DNA from: Desulfovibrio gilichinskyi
Lineage (GTDB): Bacteria; Desulfobacterota; Desulfovibrionia; Desulfovibrionales; Desulfovibrionaceae
Direction of reading: 5' to 3'
Assembly: GCF_900177375.1 (NCBI RefSeq)
Contig: NZ_FWZU01000001.1
Location: 372,001-436,000 of the forward strand
DNA: 64,000 nt
Below the pieces are notes generated by a model. It was not told where the DNA came from. It worked only from the letters and a program-made list of their open reading frames with translations, and made no database searches. Positions within the stretch are counted from its first letter, which is position 1, and every line of letters starts with the position of its first letter. Positions 9,864-18,384 of this stretch are shown here, piece by piece. Made by a program: the position numbers and the translations under genes.

Positions 9864-9885
9864 AATTGTAACACGAATGATATCC

Positions 9886-9920
9886 AAGCCTCTTTTTACA
9901 ATGTAAAAAGAGGCTTTTTG
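9886..9920 (+). terminator. Rho-independent terminator of the BMP importer operon
   Basis: A 15-bp perfect stem (9886-9900 with 9902-9916) and a T-rich end lie 22 bases after the ATPase stop codon. Confidence 0.9.
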
Positions 9921-10356
9921 TTTTGTATTAACTACAAATATGTATTTATATTCTTTAAAATAGTTTTGTGTTGGATAATTTCACTGATTTATTTTTTAAA
10001 AAATATTTTAGCAAAAAAAATATTAACAAAAAACATTAAAAAAATATAATTAAATGTTATTAACTAATTATTATACATAACATTTAATGTATAATTCAAA
10101 ATTATGCGACGTTACTATATAACATTTTAGTACTGATAACATAATTATTATGTTTTTTTTATTCACGATGTTTGTTTTGCTTTTAAACTTGTTCATTCAT
10201 TGCCTCTTAAAATATGTGAATTTTTTCTCAAATGTTTTTGTGCAGTCAGTATTCTTGTCGTGTTGCGGCGTTGCATAAGGACTTAATTTTCTTATTCTAA
10301 TTGAAATAATAATTCATTTTGAGTAGAAAGTTACGACTTTCTTGAGGAGGAATAGT
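9921..10356. other. Very AT-rich intergenic region with an inverted repeat
   Basis: These 436 bases hold no gene. From about 9995 to 10180 the sequence is almost entirely A/T. It includes a 12-bp perfect inverted repeat (10049-10060 and 10077-10088, 16-base spacer) and further copies of the ATAACAT core near 10118 and 10136. It must contain the promoter of the tetraheme cytochrome gene; no clear sigma-70 or sigma-54 match is evident. Binding by a regulator or a nucleoid protein is possible but unproven. Confidence 0.5.
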
Positions 10357-10857
10357 ATGAAGAGTAATTTTTTTTATGTGGGAGTGGCAGCTGTTTTTGC
10401 CATTCTGGTTGTTATTTATGCTACAACTACAAGCCATCTTAGTGAGGAGATCGCCAGCATTTCTACCGATAAAGTTGTTGTCACTAACCCTACATTGACT
10501 GTCAGCTTTCCGATTAATTTTCAGTTCAAACGTCCTGCAGAATTGAACAAGACCCGTTTTTCACAGGTTAAATTTTCTCACTTTGCACATCAGGATGTTG
10601 CCTGCGTAAAGTGCCATCACACTTGGGACGGCAGAAGTCCTATACAGAGCTGTGCAACTGAAGGTTGCCATAGTGAGCTGAGAGCCAAAGGTGAAACAGA
10701 ATCTTATTTCAGAGCGTTCCATACTTTGCATAGCGATCGCAGTTGCCGTGGTTGCCATTCAACTATGAATAAGGCCGGTAAAAAAGAATTGAAACTTGCT
10801 CCATGTGCTAACAACGCCTGCCACGTAGTTGAGCCAAGGACTAAAGCTAAAAAGTAA
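10357..10857 (+). CDS. Tetraheme class III (c3-type) cytochrome, membrane-anchored or exported
   Basis: This 166-residue electron carrier has four haem-binding motifs in the order typical of cytochrome c3: CVKCH (Cys83), CATEGCH (Cys99, CX4CH), CRGCH (Cys130) and CANNACH (Cys150, CX4CH). Upstream and intervening histidines (75, 78, 88, 122, 125) can give bis-His ligation. The N-terminus is one hydrophobic segment (residues 6-21) acting as signal or anchor, followed by a linker longer than in soluble c3 (the first haem is at residue 83). The start ATG follows GAGGAGG at ideal spacing; an in-frame TTG at 10342 overlaps that site and is unlikely. It stands alone between terminators. A role in periplasmic electron transfer is likely; partner unknown. 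Confidence 0.92.
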   Translation: MKSNFFYVGVAAVFAILVVIYATTTSHLSEEIASISTDKVVVTNPTLTVSFPINFQFKRPAELNKTRFSQVKFSHFAHQDVACVKCHHTWDGRSPIQSCATEGCHSELRAKGETESYFRAFHTLHSDRSCRGCHSTMNKAGKKELKLAPCANNACHVVEPRTKAKK

Positions 10858-10896
10858 GTTCCGGTAGATTTGGTTTTGTGAATGTGATTTTGAAAA

Positions 10897-10934
10897 GAAA
10901 ATGCCTGTCGGTTATTCCGGCAGGCATTTTCTTT
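10897..10934 (+). terminator. Rho-independent terminator after the cytochrome gene
   Basis: A GC-rich stem around ATGCCTG/CAGGCAT with an ATTTTCTTT end lies about 40 bases after the stop codon. Confidence 0.85.
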
Positions 10935-10957
10935 ATTAGTGGTAAGCTATTTTAAGT

Positions 10958-11002
10958 TTGACTTTATTTATATATTTACAATACCATACCGTATGGTACT
11001 GT
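10958..11002 (+). promoter_or_regulatory. Promoter with palindromic TetR-type operator
   Basis: A -35-like TTGACT (10958-10963) lies 18 bases before a -10-like TACCAT. The -10 is embedded in a perfect 7-3-7 palindrome, TACCATA-CCG-TATGGTA (10982-10998). This extends to an imperfect 25-bp dyad by ACA/TGT arms (10978-11002). Placement directly before the TetR gene indicates autorepression (inference). Confidence 0.75.
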
Positions 11003-11020
11003 AAAGCAAGAGGTGCAAAA

Positions 11021-11608
11021 TTGATCTTATCAGAAGTTGAAGGGAAGAAAAAAGTGCGGCGTAGCGCAGTTGATTTGCTTGATGCAGGGCTCCATTTACT
11101 AGCAAAACATAGCATTCAGCAACTTACTATTGATGCCTTATGCAAGCAATTGTGCGTAACGAAGGGATCGTTTTATCATCATTTTAATGGTCGCGAAGAT
11201 TATCTTGAACGCATGCTTGAACATTGGGTGACCAAATGGACAATCAAAAGCATGAATTCTGCTTCTTTAGCTGGGAAAAGTGCTGCGCAGCGTTTTGATG
11301 TAATTGTAGAGAAGTCGAATGATCTGCCTCATGGTCCTGAAACAAGTATTCGGGCGTGGGCACTGACCGATCCATTGGCGCAGCTTTACCTTGAAAAAGT
11401 TGACTCGATTCGAATGAAATATTTGTTTGAAATATTTAATGAGTTGTCTGGTGACCCCGATCGCGCATTGCTTTTGTCACGAATCAGCTATTCACTTTTT
11501 GTAGGGACGAGAATGGTTGCTCCGGCAATTACAGGTGATGAACGTGATGCAGTAATTGAATTAATGAAAAACGAGGTGTACGGCATTGGTAACGTTAAAA
11601 ATGATTAA
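11021..11608 (+). CDS. TetR/AcrR-family transcriptional regulator
   Basis: This is a 195-residue repressor. The N-terminal helix-turn-helix (about 10-60) includes LTIDALCKQLCVTKGSFYHHF, with the KGSFYHHF recognition-helix end typical of TetR proteins; the C-terminal ligand-binding half is not specific to any ligand. I chose the TTG at 11021, which has AAGAGGTG 5 bases upstream; the frame remains open back to 10958, but that segment covers the promoter and operator. It forms an operon with the flavin split-barrel/DUF2867 gene 11 bases downstream, its probable target. Confidence 0.88.
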   Translation: MILSEVEGKKKVRRSAVDLLDAGLHLLAKHSIQQLTIDALCKQLCVTKGSFYHHFNGREDYLERMLEHWVTKWTIKSMNSASLAGKSAAQRFDVIVEKSNDLPHGPETSIRAWALTDPLAQLYLEKVDSIRMKYLFEIFNELSGDPDRALLLSRISYSLFVGTRMVAPAITGDERDAVIELMKNEVYGIGNVKND

Positions 11609-11619
11609 ACGAGGATATT

Positions 11620-12591
11620 ATGAAATCTGAAATATCTTGGCCTGAAGTAATCGCTCTATTCAATAAGGTTCAATATGCTTCAGTTGCGACGGTTGATGCT
11701 GACGGTTATCCAAGAATTACTCCTATCGGATCAATCCTTTTCAGCGGAGAAGGACGTGGATATTACTTTGAAAAATTTCCTAAAAGTATGCGGTCAAATT
11801 TGGATCGTGATCCGCGGATGACTATTATGGCAGTGGCTCCCCGTTTTGGTTTCTGGTTTGGTGCTTTGTGGCATGGAAAATTTCAAAGTCAGCCTGCTAT
11901 TCGCCTTGTGTGTGAGGCCGGGGGTAGGCGTAAGGCTACATTTGAAGAGGTGGAAGCTTGGCTGTCCAAAGTTAGCATGTTCCGCCATTTAAAAGGACAT
12001 AGTCTGCTGTGGAAAGATATGAGCATGGTGCGTGAATTCAAAGTGATTCGTGTTGAACCTGTTGAGTTAGGAAAGATGAACGCAAATCGCAGTCCTATGG
12101 ATAATTTGTACGCTGTAGCTGTCTTGCATGAACTTATTAATGGTGCTGACTATGTTGATTCAAAGTCATTTGTCAGTAAATGCACCATGAATGAATTCTT
12201 GGTGCGAATGTTAACATACCAACCTGCATGGTTAGGTGTGCTTTATAAGGTAAGGGGAGTGTTCGCAAAAATAATGGGGCTTCAGCATGACGTAACTAGC
12301 AATAAAAATGTTAAAATAGAGAATTTTGATTTTGAGGCCGGAGGCAAAGTCGATTTCTTTACCTCCGTAGATTATAAATCGGAGCAATATTGGATAGGTA
12401 CGGCAAGTGATAAGCATTTAAGCGGGTATATTGGCGTTGTTTCAGAGCCTCTTGAGTCTGGTGAAACTAGGTACCATATGTTTACAATTGTTAATTTCTG
12501 CAACTGGATGGGGCCGTTGTATTTCAATCTAATTCGTCCATTCCATCATCTTATTATGCATTGCATGGGCAAATATGCAGCAAAAACTTGA
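11620..12591 (+). CDS. PNPOx-like flavin split-barrel protein fused to a DUF2867-like domain
   Basis: This is a 323-residue protein. Residues 1-155 look like the pyridoxamine 5'-phosphate oxidase-like FMN-binding barrel: YASVATVDADGYPRITPIGS, then a KSMRSNLDRDPRMTIMAV strand pair. Residues 165-320 resemble DUF2867, a domain of unknown function often found at the end of SDR-type proteins: ADYVDSKSF, AWLGVLYKVRGVFAKIMGLQ, and the closing NWMGPLYFNLIRPFHHLIM. No signal peptide is seen. Flavin-dependent reduction of a small molecule sensed by the adjacent TetR repressor is a reasonable guess. The barrel assignment is firm; the DUF2867 assignment is by pattern recall and less so. Confidence 0.75.
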   Translation: MKSEISWPEVIALFNKVQYASVATVDADGYPRITPIGSILFSGEGRGYYFEKFPKSMRSNLDRDPRMTIMAVAPRFGFWFGALWHGKFQSQPAIRLVCEAGGRRKATFEEVEAWLSKVSMFRHLKGHSLLWKDMSMVREFKVIRVEPVELGKMNANRSPMDNLYAVAVLHELINGADYVDSKSFVSKCTMNEFLVRMLTYQPAWLGVLYKVRGVFAKIMGLQHDVTSNKNVKIENFDFEAGGKVDFFTSVDYKSEQYWIGTASDKHLSGYIGVVSEPLESGETRYHMFTIVNFCNWMGPLYFNLIRPFHHLIMHCMGKYAAKT

Positions 12592-12614
12592 GAGTGTGTT
12601 CAACACTTTTCCTA

Positions 12615-13400
12615 TCAGTTTAACAAATTATCAGCCGAGCTTAAGTGAACTTCAAGCTCACTGTCTGTCAGTTTAAGTTTGCGCTGAAGTTCTTTTATGG
12701 ATTCACCCGGGTCATAAAGCGGGTAGTCGCTACCGAAAAGTATTTTTTCGCGCGGGTGTTTCTTCATAATTTCATCAAGCAGGTTTCTGTCCATGAACGG
12801 GAGTGCGCTTGAGGTGTCCATGTATACGTTGCTTCCTGCTAAGTATTCCACCACCCATTTCCAATGATATAATCCACCCATGTGGGCTGCTATGGCAGTG
12901 AGTTTAGGGAAATTCTGCAGAATTTTCTTAAGTTTAATCGGGCATGACGGATTTTGCTCCGGTGGAAGTTTATCGCCGATGTGGAACATCGCAATAAATC
13001 TGCCTTCGAACATTTCAAGTATTTCATAGAATTTGGGGTCATCCATAAAAAAAGATTGAAAATCAGGATGGAATTTCAGTCCTTTTATGCCGTTCCGTTC
13101 AAGACGTGCAAATTCTTTTTCAGGGTCTTCATAGCCGGGGTGCATAGTGCCGAATGCAATAATGCGCGGATCGCTGTTTTGCAGACTGATTGACCAATTG
13201 TTGGCCGGAATAACCTGCGCAGGGTCTGTTGCAGCGGTATGAACTATAACTTTATCCAGTCCTGCTTTATCGGCCCGTGCGAGCAGATCTTCAATTAGAC
13301 CTGTGCCTGTAGGCTTTATTCCATAATGGCTGTTTAGTTGTGATAGAACTTTTTCAGATATTTTAGGATGAAAAGCATGAGTGTGAACATCGTAATACAT
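12615..13400 (-). CDS. Amidohydrolase-family (Amidohydro_2-like) metal-dependent hydrolase
   Basis: This 261-residue TIM-barrel hydrolase has the metal-binding start DVHTHAFHP, then KFHPDFQ, FHIGDK, AAHMGG and the late aspartate in FGSDYPLYDP. These are the expected metal ligands of the ACMSD/COG2159 branch, which includes decarboxylases and lactone or amide hydrolases. The substrate cannot be told. It is convergent with the DUF2867 fusion gene and is separated from the upstream thioesterase by a terminator, so it is probably transcribed alone. Confidence 0.85.
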   Translation of the reverse strand: MYYDVHTHAFHPKISEKVLSQLNSHYGIKPTGTGLIEDLLARADKAGLDKVIVHTAATDPAQVIPANNWSISLQNSDPRIIAFGTMHPGYEDPEKEFARLERNGIKGLKFHPDFQSFFMDDPKFYEILEMFEGRFIAMFHIGDKLPPEQNPSCPIKLKKILQNFPKLTAIAAHMGGLYHWKWVVEYLAGSNVYMDTSSALPFMDRNLLDEIMKKHPREKILFGSDYPLYDPGESIKELQRKLKLTDSELEVHLSSADNLLN

Positions 13401-13451
13401 TTCTAGAATCTTCTTATTGTTATATCTATAACAGTATTATTTAAGTTTTTT

Positions 13452-13496
13452 TGAAAAATTATTCATAGCATGTTTAAGAATCTTACCATGCTGAAT
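13452..13496 (-). terminator. Terminator of the hom-apgM-thioesterase group
   Basis: Inverted repeat with arms 13461-13472 and 13487-13496 (one bulged base), followed on the minus strand by a T-rich run. It lies just after the thioesterase stop codon. Confidence 0.65.
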
Positions 13497-13534
13497 AAGT
13501 GCTTTCGTCAAAGACTTTATTATTTTTGATTTTT

Positions 13535-13951
13535 TTAGAAAATCTCTCTAAGCCATTCCGGAATTTTAACTGGGCGGCCTTCAGTATTTACACAGGCATG
13601 AACAGTGAACCCGCTGGCAATATGAACGGTACGATCTGCTTTGTAAATATCATAAATGAACTTGATAGAGGCTTTTTTCCATTCGCTGATCCCGACGTGA
13701 ATATTGAGCATGTCGTCATAACGGGCAGGGGCGCGATATCTGCACGAGGCTTCACGTACAGGCAGGAAAATTCCTTTTTCTTCAACTACCGAATAACTCA
13801 TTCCCCGTTCACGAATATAATGGCTTCGTGATCTTTCGAAAAAGTGGAGATATTCAGCGTAATAAACGACTCCCATTGCATCTGTTTCGCCGTAAGAAAC
13901 ACTGTGATTAAGCCATGCGTCAGGAGTTGGAAAATCTTTATTTATGATCAT
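13535..13951 (-). CDS. Acyl-CoA thioesterase (YbgC/4-hydroxybenzoyl-CoA thioesterase family)
   Basis: This is a 138-residue hot-dog-fold enzyme. The active-site segment YGETDAMGVVYYAEYLHFFERSR carries the catalytic Asp and the long helix typical of YbgC-like thioesterases. Short-chain acyl-CoA or acyl-carrier thioesters are the usual substrates. The gene starts 8 bases downstream of the apgM stop on the same strand, so the two are probably co-transcribed; no functional link to glycolysis or threonine synthesis is obvious. Confidence 0.88.
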   Translation of the reverse strand: MIINKDFPTPDAWLNHSVSYGETDAMGVVYYAEYLHFFERSRSHYIRERGMSYSVVEEKGIFLPVREASCRYRAPARYDDMLNIHVGISEWKKASIKFIYDIYKADRTVHIASGFTVHACVNTEGRPVKIPEWLREIF

Positions 13952-13959
13952 TGTAATAA

Positions 13960-15141
13960 TTAATTGGTAAGGTTAAGTACCCATTGCATCAGTTCATGTC
14001 CTTTATCCAGCATCAAACCTGTCGCTTTAGCATTCTTTTCAGAAAATAATTTTACGCCTGATGCTTCGCATTTGTCACTTACTAAAATGAATGGAACCGG
14101 CTCAGCGTCATGAGTCTTTATTTCAATTGGCGTAAAATGGTCGCATGTTACTAAGTAGGATGCAGTGCCTATAGGATATTTCTTAAGTATCGGTCCGACA
14201 ATTTGAGCATCAAACCTTTCTATTGAAGTAATTTTGTCTTTGATGGATCCCATATGTCCAGACTCATCAGCTCCTTCCAGATGGACAAATACGAAATCGC
14301 CATGCTCCAGAAACTTCAGTGCCGCTTCAACTTTTCCGGCGTAATTTGTGTCTACAAGTCCCGTAGCTCCTGCAACATCAATTACTTCCAGTCCGGAGGC
14401 TCTGCCCAGCCCTTTGATCAGGTCAACCGCAGAAACAACTGCTCCTTTCATAGAATACTTTTCGTGGAAGTCAGGCAGGAGAAGGGGATTACCTTGCCCC
14501 CACGGCCATATGCTGACAGCTTTAGTCCCGTTGTCTTTAAGTACTTCGGCTGCTCTGCGCAAAAGTTTGTTCATCAAAGGGCTTTTGCCGAATTCTTCAA
14601 TGTCCAGGGCAATTGATTGATCCGTTATGTCATGCGGCGGTCTTATTGAAAGCTTGTTTTCTAATTTTTTGCCGCCGCCTTTGTGTACAAGCAGATGTCT
14701 GTACTGAATACCGGGGTAGAAAGTAAATTCATCATCTCCAAGTTCTTTCTGAAGCAATTCAACCAAAGGTACGGATTTATCAGTAGAAATATGTCCTGAT
14801 GAATAATCATACATGATTCCGTCACTTGATAACTCAGAAAGATTAACCAGATTCATGCGCCATACTAAATCATCCGGGTCAAGTTTCAGCCCTTGAGCCG
14901 CCGCTTCAATCGGGCCTCTTCCGGTATGATATTTGGATGGATCAAACCCCAGCAGAGACATGTTTGCAACATCTGATCCCGGAGGCATACTTGGTGGAAC
15001 AGTCCTGCAACATCCTACAATTCCTTTGTTTGCAAGCATATCCATATTCGGAGTATGTGCAGCTTCCAGAGTTGTTTTGTTACCGAGTTCTTTGAGAGGC
15101 CATCCGCCCATGCCGTCAGCAATCAGAAAAACAAGTTTCAT
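13960..15141 (-). CDS. apgM: Cofactor-independent phosphoglycerate mutase, ApgM type
   Basis: The enzyme interconverts 3- and 2-phosphoglycerate. The protein (393 residues) begins MKLVFLIADGMGGWP with the metal-binding Asp of the alkaline-phosphatase fold. It continues with TPNMDMLANKGIVG, the nucleophile region PPGSDVANMSLLG, GRGPIEAAAQGL and the C-terminal metal site VTCDHFTP...KTHDAEPVPF. This is the archaeal/deltaproteobacterial ApgM branch. I prefer the ATG at 15141, which has GGTGG just upstream; an ATG at 15153 adds four residues. It lies 17 bases after hom. Some homologues were once annotated as homoserine kinase-like (ThrH-like) because of this neighbourhood; that alternative cannot be excluded from sequence alone. 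Confidence 0.87.
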   Translation of the reverse strand: MKLVFLIADGMGGWPLKELGNKTTLEAAHTPNMDMLANKGIVGCCRTVPPSMPPGSDVANMSLLGFDPSKYHTGRGPIEAAAQGLKLDPDDLVWRMNLVNLSELSSDGIMYDYSSGHISTDKSVPLVELLQKELGDDEFTFYPGIQYRHLLVHKGGGKKLENKLSIRPPHDITDQSIALDIEEFGKSPLMNKLLRRAAEVLKDNGTKAVSIWPWGQGNPLLLPDFHEKYSMKGAVVSAVDLIKGLGRASGLEVIDVAGATGLVDTNYAGKVEAALKFLEHGDFVFVHLEGADESGHMGSIKDKITSIERFDAQIVGPILKKYPIGTASYLVTCDHFTPIEIKTHDAEPVPFILVSDKCEASGVKLFSEKNAKATGLMLDKGHELMQWVLNLTN

Positions 15142-15158
15142 TTTATCCACCATTAACT

Positions 15159-16442
15159 TTAAAGAATTCTCATACTTACTGTTTCTCTGGTAATGAAAGA
15201 CATGCTATCAATTTCTCTCAACGCTGCATTTACGTCTTTTGTGCTGGCTTTGTGAGTAGTGAAAACTATTGGGACATTCGTTTCAGAAGCTGCGCCTTTC
15301 TGCACTGCCTGAGCAATTGAAATATTATGTTCAGCTAGAATCTTAGAGAGTGAAGCCATTACTCCGGCTTTGTCCGCAACAGTGAATCTGAAATAGTATT
15401 CAGATGTTGCCAGTTCAGGGTCCAGAATATCTGCTTTCGTAATCGGAGTGTTATTAAATCCGGTATTGTCAGGAGTTCTGGAACCGGCCAGAGCCATAAT
15501 GTCCGCCATGACAGCACTTCCGGTTGGAAGAGAGCCAGCTCCCTGTCCGTGAAAAAATGATGGTCCTACTGCGTTACCTTCAACTCTTACAGCGTTATAG
15601 TTTCCGCCGACCCGTGCAAGCAGCAGAGTATATTTTACCAGTGCGGGGAATACTCCGGCTTCAAGTTTACCGCCCACATCGCGAACCTGTCCGATTAATT
15701 TGATTCGATAACCTAAGTCTCTGGCAAAAAGAATGTCCTGCCCTTCGACGCGGCTGATTCCTTCTACCGGAAGCTTTGAAAGAGGGTAGTCTTTCCCATA
15801 CGCAAGGCGGATGAGTACGACCATTTTGTGAGCCGTGTCTATACCTTCAATGTCAAAAGTAGGATCAGCTTCAGCGTATCCCAGTTCTTTCGCCTGTGAT
15901 AAGGCTGTTTCGAATTCAAGGCCGTTGGTGCTCATTTCTGAAAGAATGTAGTTTGCAGTTCCGTTCAGAATTCCGACTATTGATTTTATGCGGTTGGCGG
16001 CAAGGCTTTCTTTTATAGCCTGAACAATTGGAATTCCTCCGGCAACACTTGCTTCATAATAGAGTCCGACACCGTTTTCTTTTGCAATCTCAAATAATTC
16101 GATTCCGCGTTCAGCTAAGAGGTGTTTGTTTGCAGTTACAACATGCTTGCCTGATTCAAGTGCTTTTTTGACAATGTCAAAAGCCGCAGTCGTTCCGCCC
16201 ATCAGCTCTACAACTATGTCTACATCAGGGCATGAAGTGAATTCTTCAATATTATCTGTAAGTGTTACTCCGGGTCCGGGGAGATAGTCTCTGCGTTTTT
16301 TAATATCGCGAACTAAAACGGATACTATTTGAAACTTTTTTCCACAGCGCGCGAGAATAACATCACCGTTTTCTTCGATAATACGGGCAAGACCTGTTCC
16401 GACGGTGCCGAAACCGGCGATGGCTAATTTGACTGTTTGCAT
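15159..16442 (-). CDS. hom: Homoserine dehydrogenase
   Basis: The enzyme reduces aspartate semialdehyde to homoserine, the branch point to threonine and methionine. The 427-residue protein has the NAD(P)-binding start KLAIAGFGTVGTGLARII, the HVVTANKHLLAERG segment, the catalytic-domain motif GILNGTANYILSEM and AEADPTFDIEGIDTAHKM. It ends with an ACT domain (about 350-427; YYFRFTVADKAGVMASLSKIL) that normally mediates threonine feedback. It is the first gene of a probable hom-apgM-thioesterase transcription unit, separated from alaC by a terminator. Confidence 0.95.
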   Translation of the reverse strand: MQTVKLAIAGFGTVGTGLARIIEENGDVILARCGKKFQIVSVLVRDIKKRRDYLPGPGVTLTDNIEEFTSCPDVDIVVELMGGTTAAFDIVKKALESGKHVVTANKHLLAERGIELFEIAKENGVGLYYEASVAGGIPIVQAIKESLAANRIKSIVGILNGTANYILSEMSTNGLEFETALSQAKELGYAEADPTFDIEGIDTAHKMVVLIRLAYGKDYPLSKLPVEGISRVEGQDILFARDLGYRIKLIGQVRDVGGKLEAGVFPALVKYTLLLARVGGNYNAVRVEGNAVGPSFFHGQGAGSLPTGSAVMADIMALAGSRTPDNTGFNNTPITKADILDPELATSEYYFRFTVADKAGVMASLSKILAEHNISIAQAVQKGAASETNVPIVFTTHKASTKDVNAALREIDSMSFITRETVSMRIL

Positions 16443-16476
16443 TACTACCCCTTCAAAAGTTCACTGGAATTAAAAC

Positions 16477-16514
16477 AATATTTCCGGCTATTCATTAAAA
16501 TAACCGGAAATATT
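16477..16514 (-). terminator. Terminator between alaC and hom
   Basis: An 11-bp perfect inverted repeat (16477-16487 with 16504-16514, core ATTTCCGG) lies just after the alaC stop on the minus strand, followed by a GTTTTAATT stretch. Confidence 0.7.
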
Positions 16515-16530
16515 TTGAATAATTATTTAG

Positions 16531-17709
16531 TTAGGAAGAACAGCCGAACAAATCTTTCATGCCGCGAATAGCCTGATTAATTCTCTGTCTGTTTTCTACT
16601 AAGGCCATACGCACATGATCATCACCATAACTTCCGAAACCAAGGCCGGGAGCCACAGCAACTTTACATTCACGCAGAAGTAGTTTTGAAAATTCAACTG
16701 AGCCTAAATGTCTGAACTGTTCAGGAATTTTAGCCCAAATGAACTGTGTAGCTTTCGGGGGAGTCACGTCCCAGCCGATGCGCTGCATACCTTCACAAAG
16801 AGCATCGCGGCGATCTTGATAGATATCCATCATTTCACGAACGCATTCCTGCGGTCCGCTGAGCGCGGCGCATGCTGCAATTTGAATAGGCTGGAAAAGA
16901 CCGTAATCCAGATAACTTTTTATGCGTGTTAAAGCCTGTACCATTTCTCTGTTACCGCAGCAGAATCCTACGCGCCAACCTGGCATTGAGTAGCTTTTAG
17001 ATAATGAGAAAAATTCAACGCCGATATCTTTTGCTCCGCGTGCCTGTAGAAAGCTTGGAGCTTTATATCCGTCAAAAGTAAAGTCCGCATATGCCAAGTC
17101 ATGTATAACCAGCAGATCATTTTCTTTTGCAAAATCAACGATCTTTTCAAAGAAAGGAATTTCTGCCGTTATACCTGTAGGGTTGTGCGGGAAATTGATG
17201 ATCAATACTTTAGGTTTAGGCCAAGTCTGACGCATTGCCAGTTCAAGGTCTTCAAAGAAGTCCCTGTCATGAGCCATAGGCACTGTTCTTACATCCGCAC
17301 CTGCAATAATACTGGCGTAAGGATGAATCGGGTATGACGGGTCCGGGGCGAAAACGACATCACCAGGGGAAAGCATGACCAGTGCTAAATGCGCCAGCCC
17401 TTCTTTGGCGCCCATGGTAACTACGATTTCCTGATCGACATCAAGATCAACATCGTATCTTCTTTTGTACCACTTGCCCATTTCATTGCGAAGACCCTTA
17501 ATTCCCTTTGACGCGCTATATCTATGGTTGACAGGCTTCTGCGCCGCCTCAACCAATTTGTCGACAATATGCTGGGGAGTAGGAAGGTCCGGGTTACCCA
17601 TACCCAGATCAATAATATCTTCGCCTTGGTGGCGGAGTTGCATCTTCAGTTCGTTCACTTTGGCAAATACGTAAGGGGGCAGCCTGTGAACTCTTGGAAA
17701 TTTATCCAT
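16531..17709 (-). CDS. alaC: PLP-dependent aminotransferase, AlaC-like (glutamate-pyruvate aminotransferase)
   Basis: This fold-type I aminotransferase of 392 residues probably makes alanine from pyruvate and glutamate. It aligns closely with E. coli AlaC by eye: [51 protein letters not shown] and [19 protein letters not shown]. The PLP-lysine segment [18 protein letters not shown] is also present. The start ATG at 17709 is 8 bases after AGGAG; the frame runs back to 17766 but the extra codons overlap this ribosome site. Its position ahead of hom suggests an amino-acid biosynthesis neighbourhood; some Desulfovibrio homologues are annotated as aspartate aminotransferases. Confidence 0.88.
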   Translation of the reverse strand: MDKFPRVHRLPPYVFAKVNELKMQLRHQGEDIIDLGMGNPDLPTPQHIVDKLVEAAQKPVNHRYSASKGIKGLRNEMGKWYKRRYDVDLDVDQEIVVTMGAKEGLAHLALVMLSPGDVVFAPDPSYPIHPYASIIAGADVRTVPMAHDRDFFEDLELAMRQTWPKPKVLIINFPHNPTGITAEIPFFEKIVDFAKENDLLVIHDLAYADFTFDGYKAPSFLQARGAKDIGVEFFSLSKSYSMPGWRVGFCCGNREMVQALTRIKSYLDYGLFQPIQIAACAALSGPQECVREMMDIYQDRRDALCEGMQRIGWDVTPPKATQFIWAKIPEQFRHLGSVEFSKLLLRECKVAVAPGLGFGSYGDDHVRMALVENRQRINQAIRGMKDLFGCSS

Positions 17710-18075
17710 GGTCATTACTCCTAAAAATGATATATAAAACCCGAAAAGTATTTGTAACCGTGCCACTTACTGCTGTCAAAGCTAATATGTGCCGGTTTTT
17801 ATTGGAATGATAACATACTAAATGTTGATTTTATCAAAAAATCAAGAGCATATTTTTCGTAAAAAGTAAAAGTGGACGAATATTTGTGTGTTAATCTCTA
17901 TTATTGCTGAACTTTTGACTGTTGGAAAATGTGATATTTACATGAATTTTATTTTATGAGTGTTGACATAGAAAAAAAATCAGGATTAATTAAACTATAA
18001 TTATTATTAAGTTTAAAAATGATTTTTAACACTATTAACTTTAACTGGCGTCTGGGTAAATCCAGGGAGGTTTCT
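17710..18075. other. AT-rich divergent intergenic region with a candidate promoter
   Basis: This 366-base spacer lies between alaC (minus) and the CBM48 protein (plus). A TTGACA (17963-17968) followed after 17 bases by TTAATT (17986-17991) is a plausible plus-strand promoter about 85 bases before the GTG start. Nothing else recognisable. Confidence 0.45.
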
Positions 18076-18384
18076 GTGGCTATCTCAAAAAAGTTCTTGA
18101 AAAGTAAGCCTGTATGCAAGGTCCGCTTTGAAGTTCCTAAAACTCAGATTGAAAACGGTGAGACTATATATCTGGTCGGTGATTTCAACGATTGGGATAT
18201 AAGCTCAATACCGATGAAGAAACTTAAGAGCGGGAATTATGCTGTTACCGTCGATTTGGAAGTAGGGCGTGATTATAAATTCCGTTACTTAGCGGGAGAG
18301 AACATCTGGTTTAATGATTCAGAAGCAGATGGTTTTGAATCCACCCCTTACGGTGATGGTGAAAATTCAATACTAAGTGTTTAA
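18076..18384 (+). CDS. Single-domain glycogen-binding (CBM48/isoamylase N-terminal-like) protein
   Basis: This is a 102-residue protein made almost entirely of one early-set carbohydrate-binding module: CKVRFEVPKTQ, then ETIYLVGDFNDWD, SIPMKKLKSGNYAVTVDLE, YKFRYLAGENIWFNDSEAD. The FNDWD and YLAGENIWFND aromatics match the alpha-glucan-contact positions of CBM48/AMPK-beta modules. There is no catalytic domain and no signal peptide. The start is GTG at 18076 with GGGAGG 5 bases upstream; an ATG at 18019 in frame lacks such a site. It may target or scaffold glycogen metabolism, but no glycogen enzymes are nearby. Confidence 0.78.
   Translation: MAISKKFLKSKPVCKVRFEVPKTQIENGETIYLVGDFNDWDISSIPMKKLKSGNYAVTVDLEVGRDYKFRYLAGENIWFNDSEADGFESTPYGDGENSILSV

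Noticed and set aside
13499-13831. 110-codon plus-strand frame
   Set aside because: It mirrors the acyl-CoA thioesterase gene, which has clear family motifs on the minus strand.
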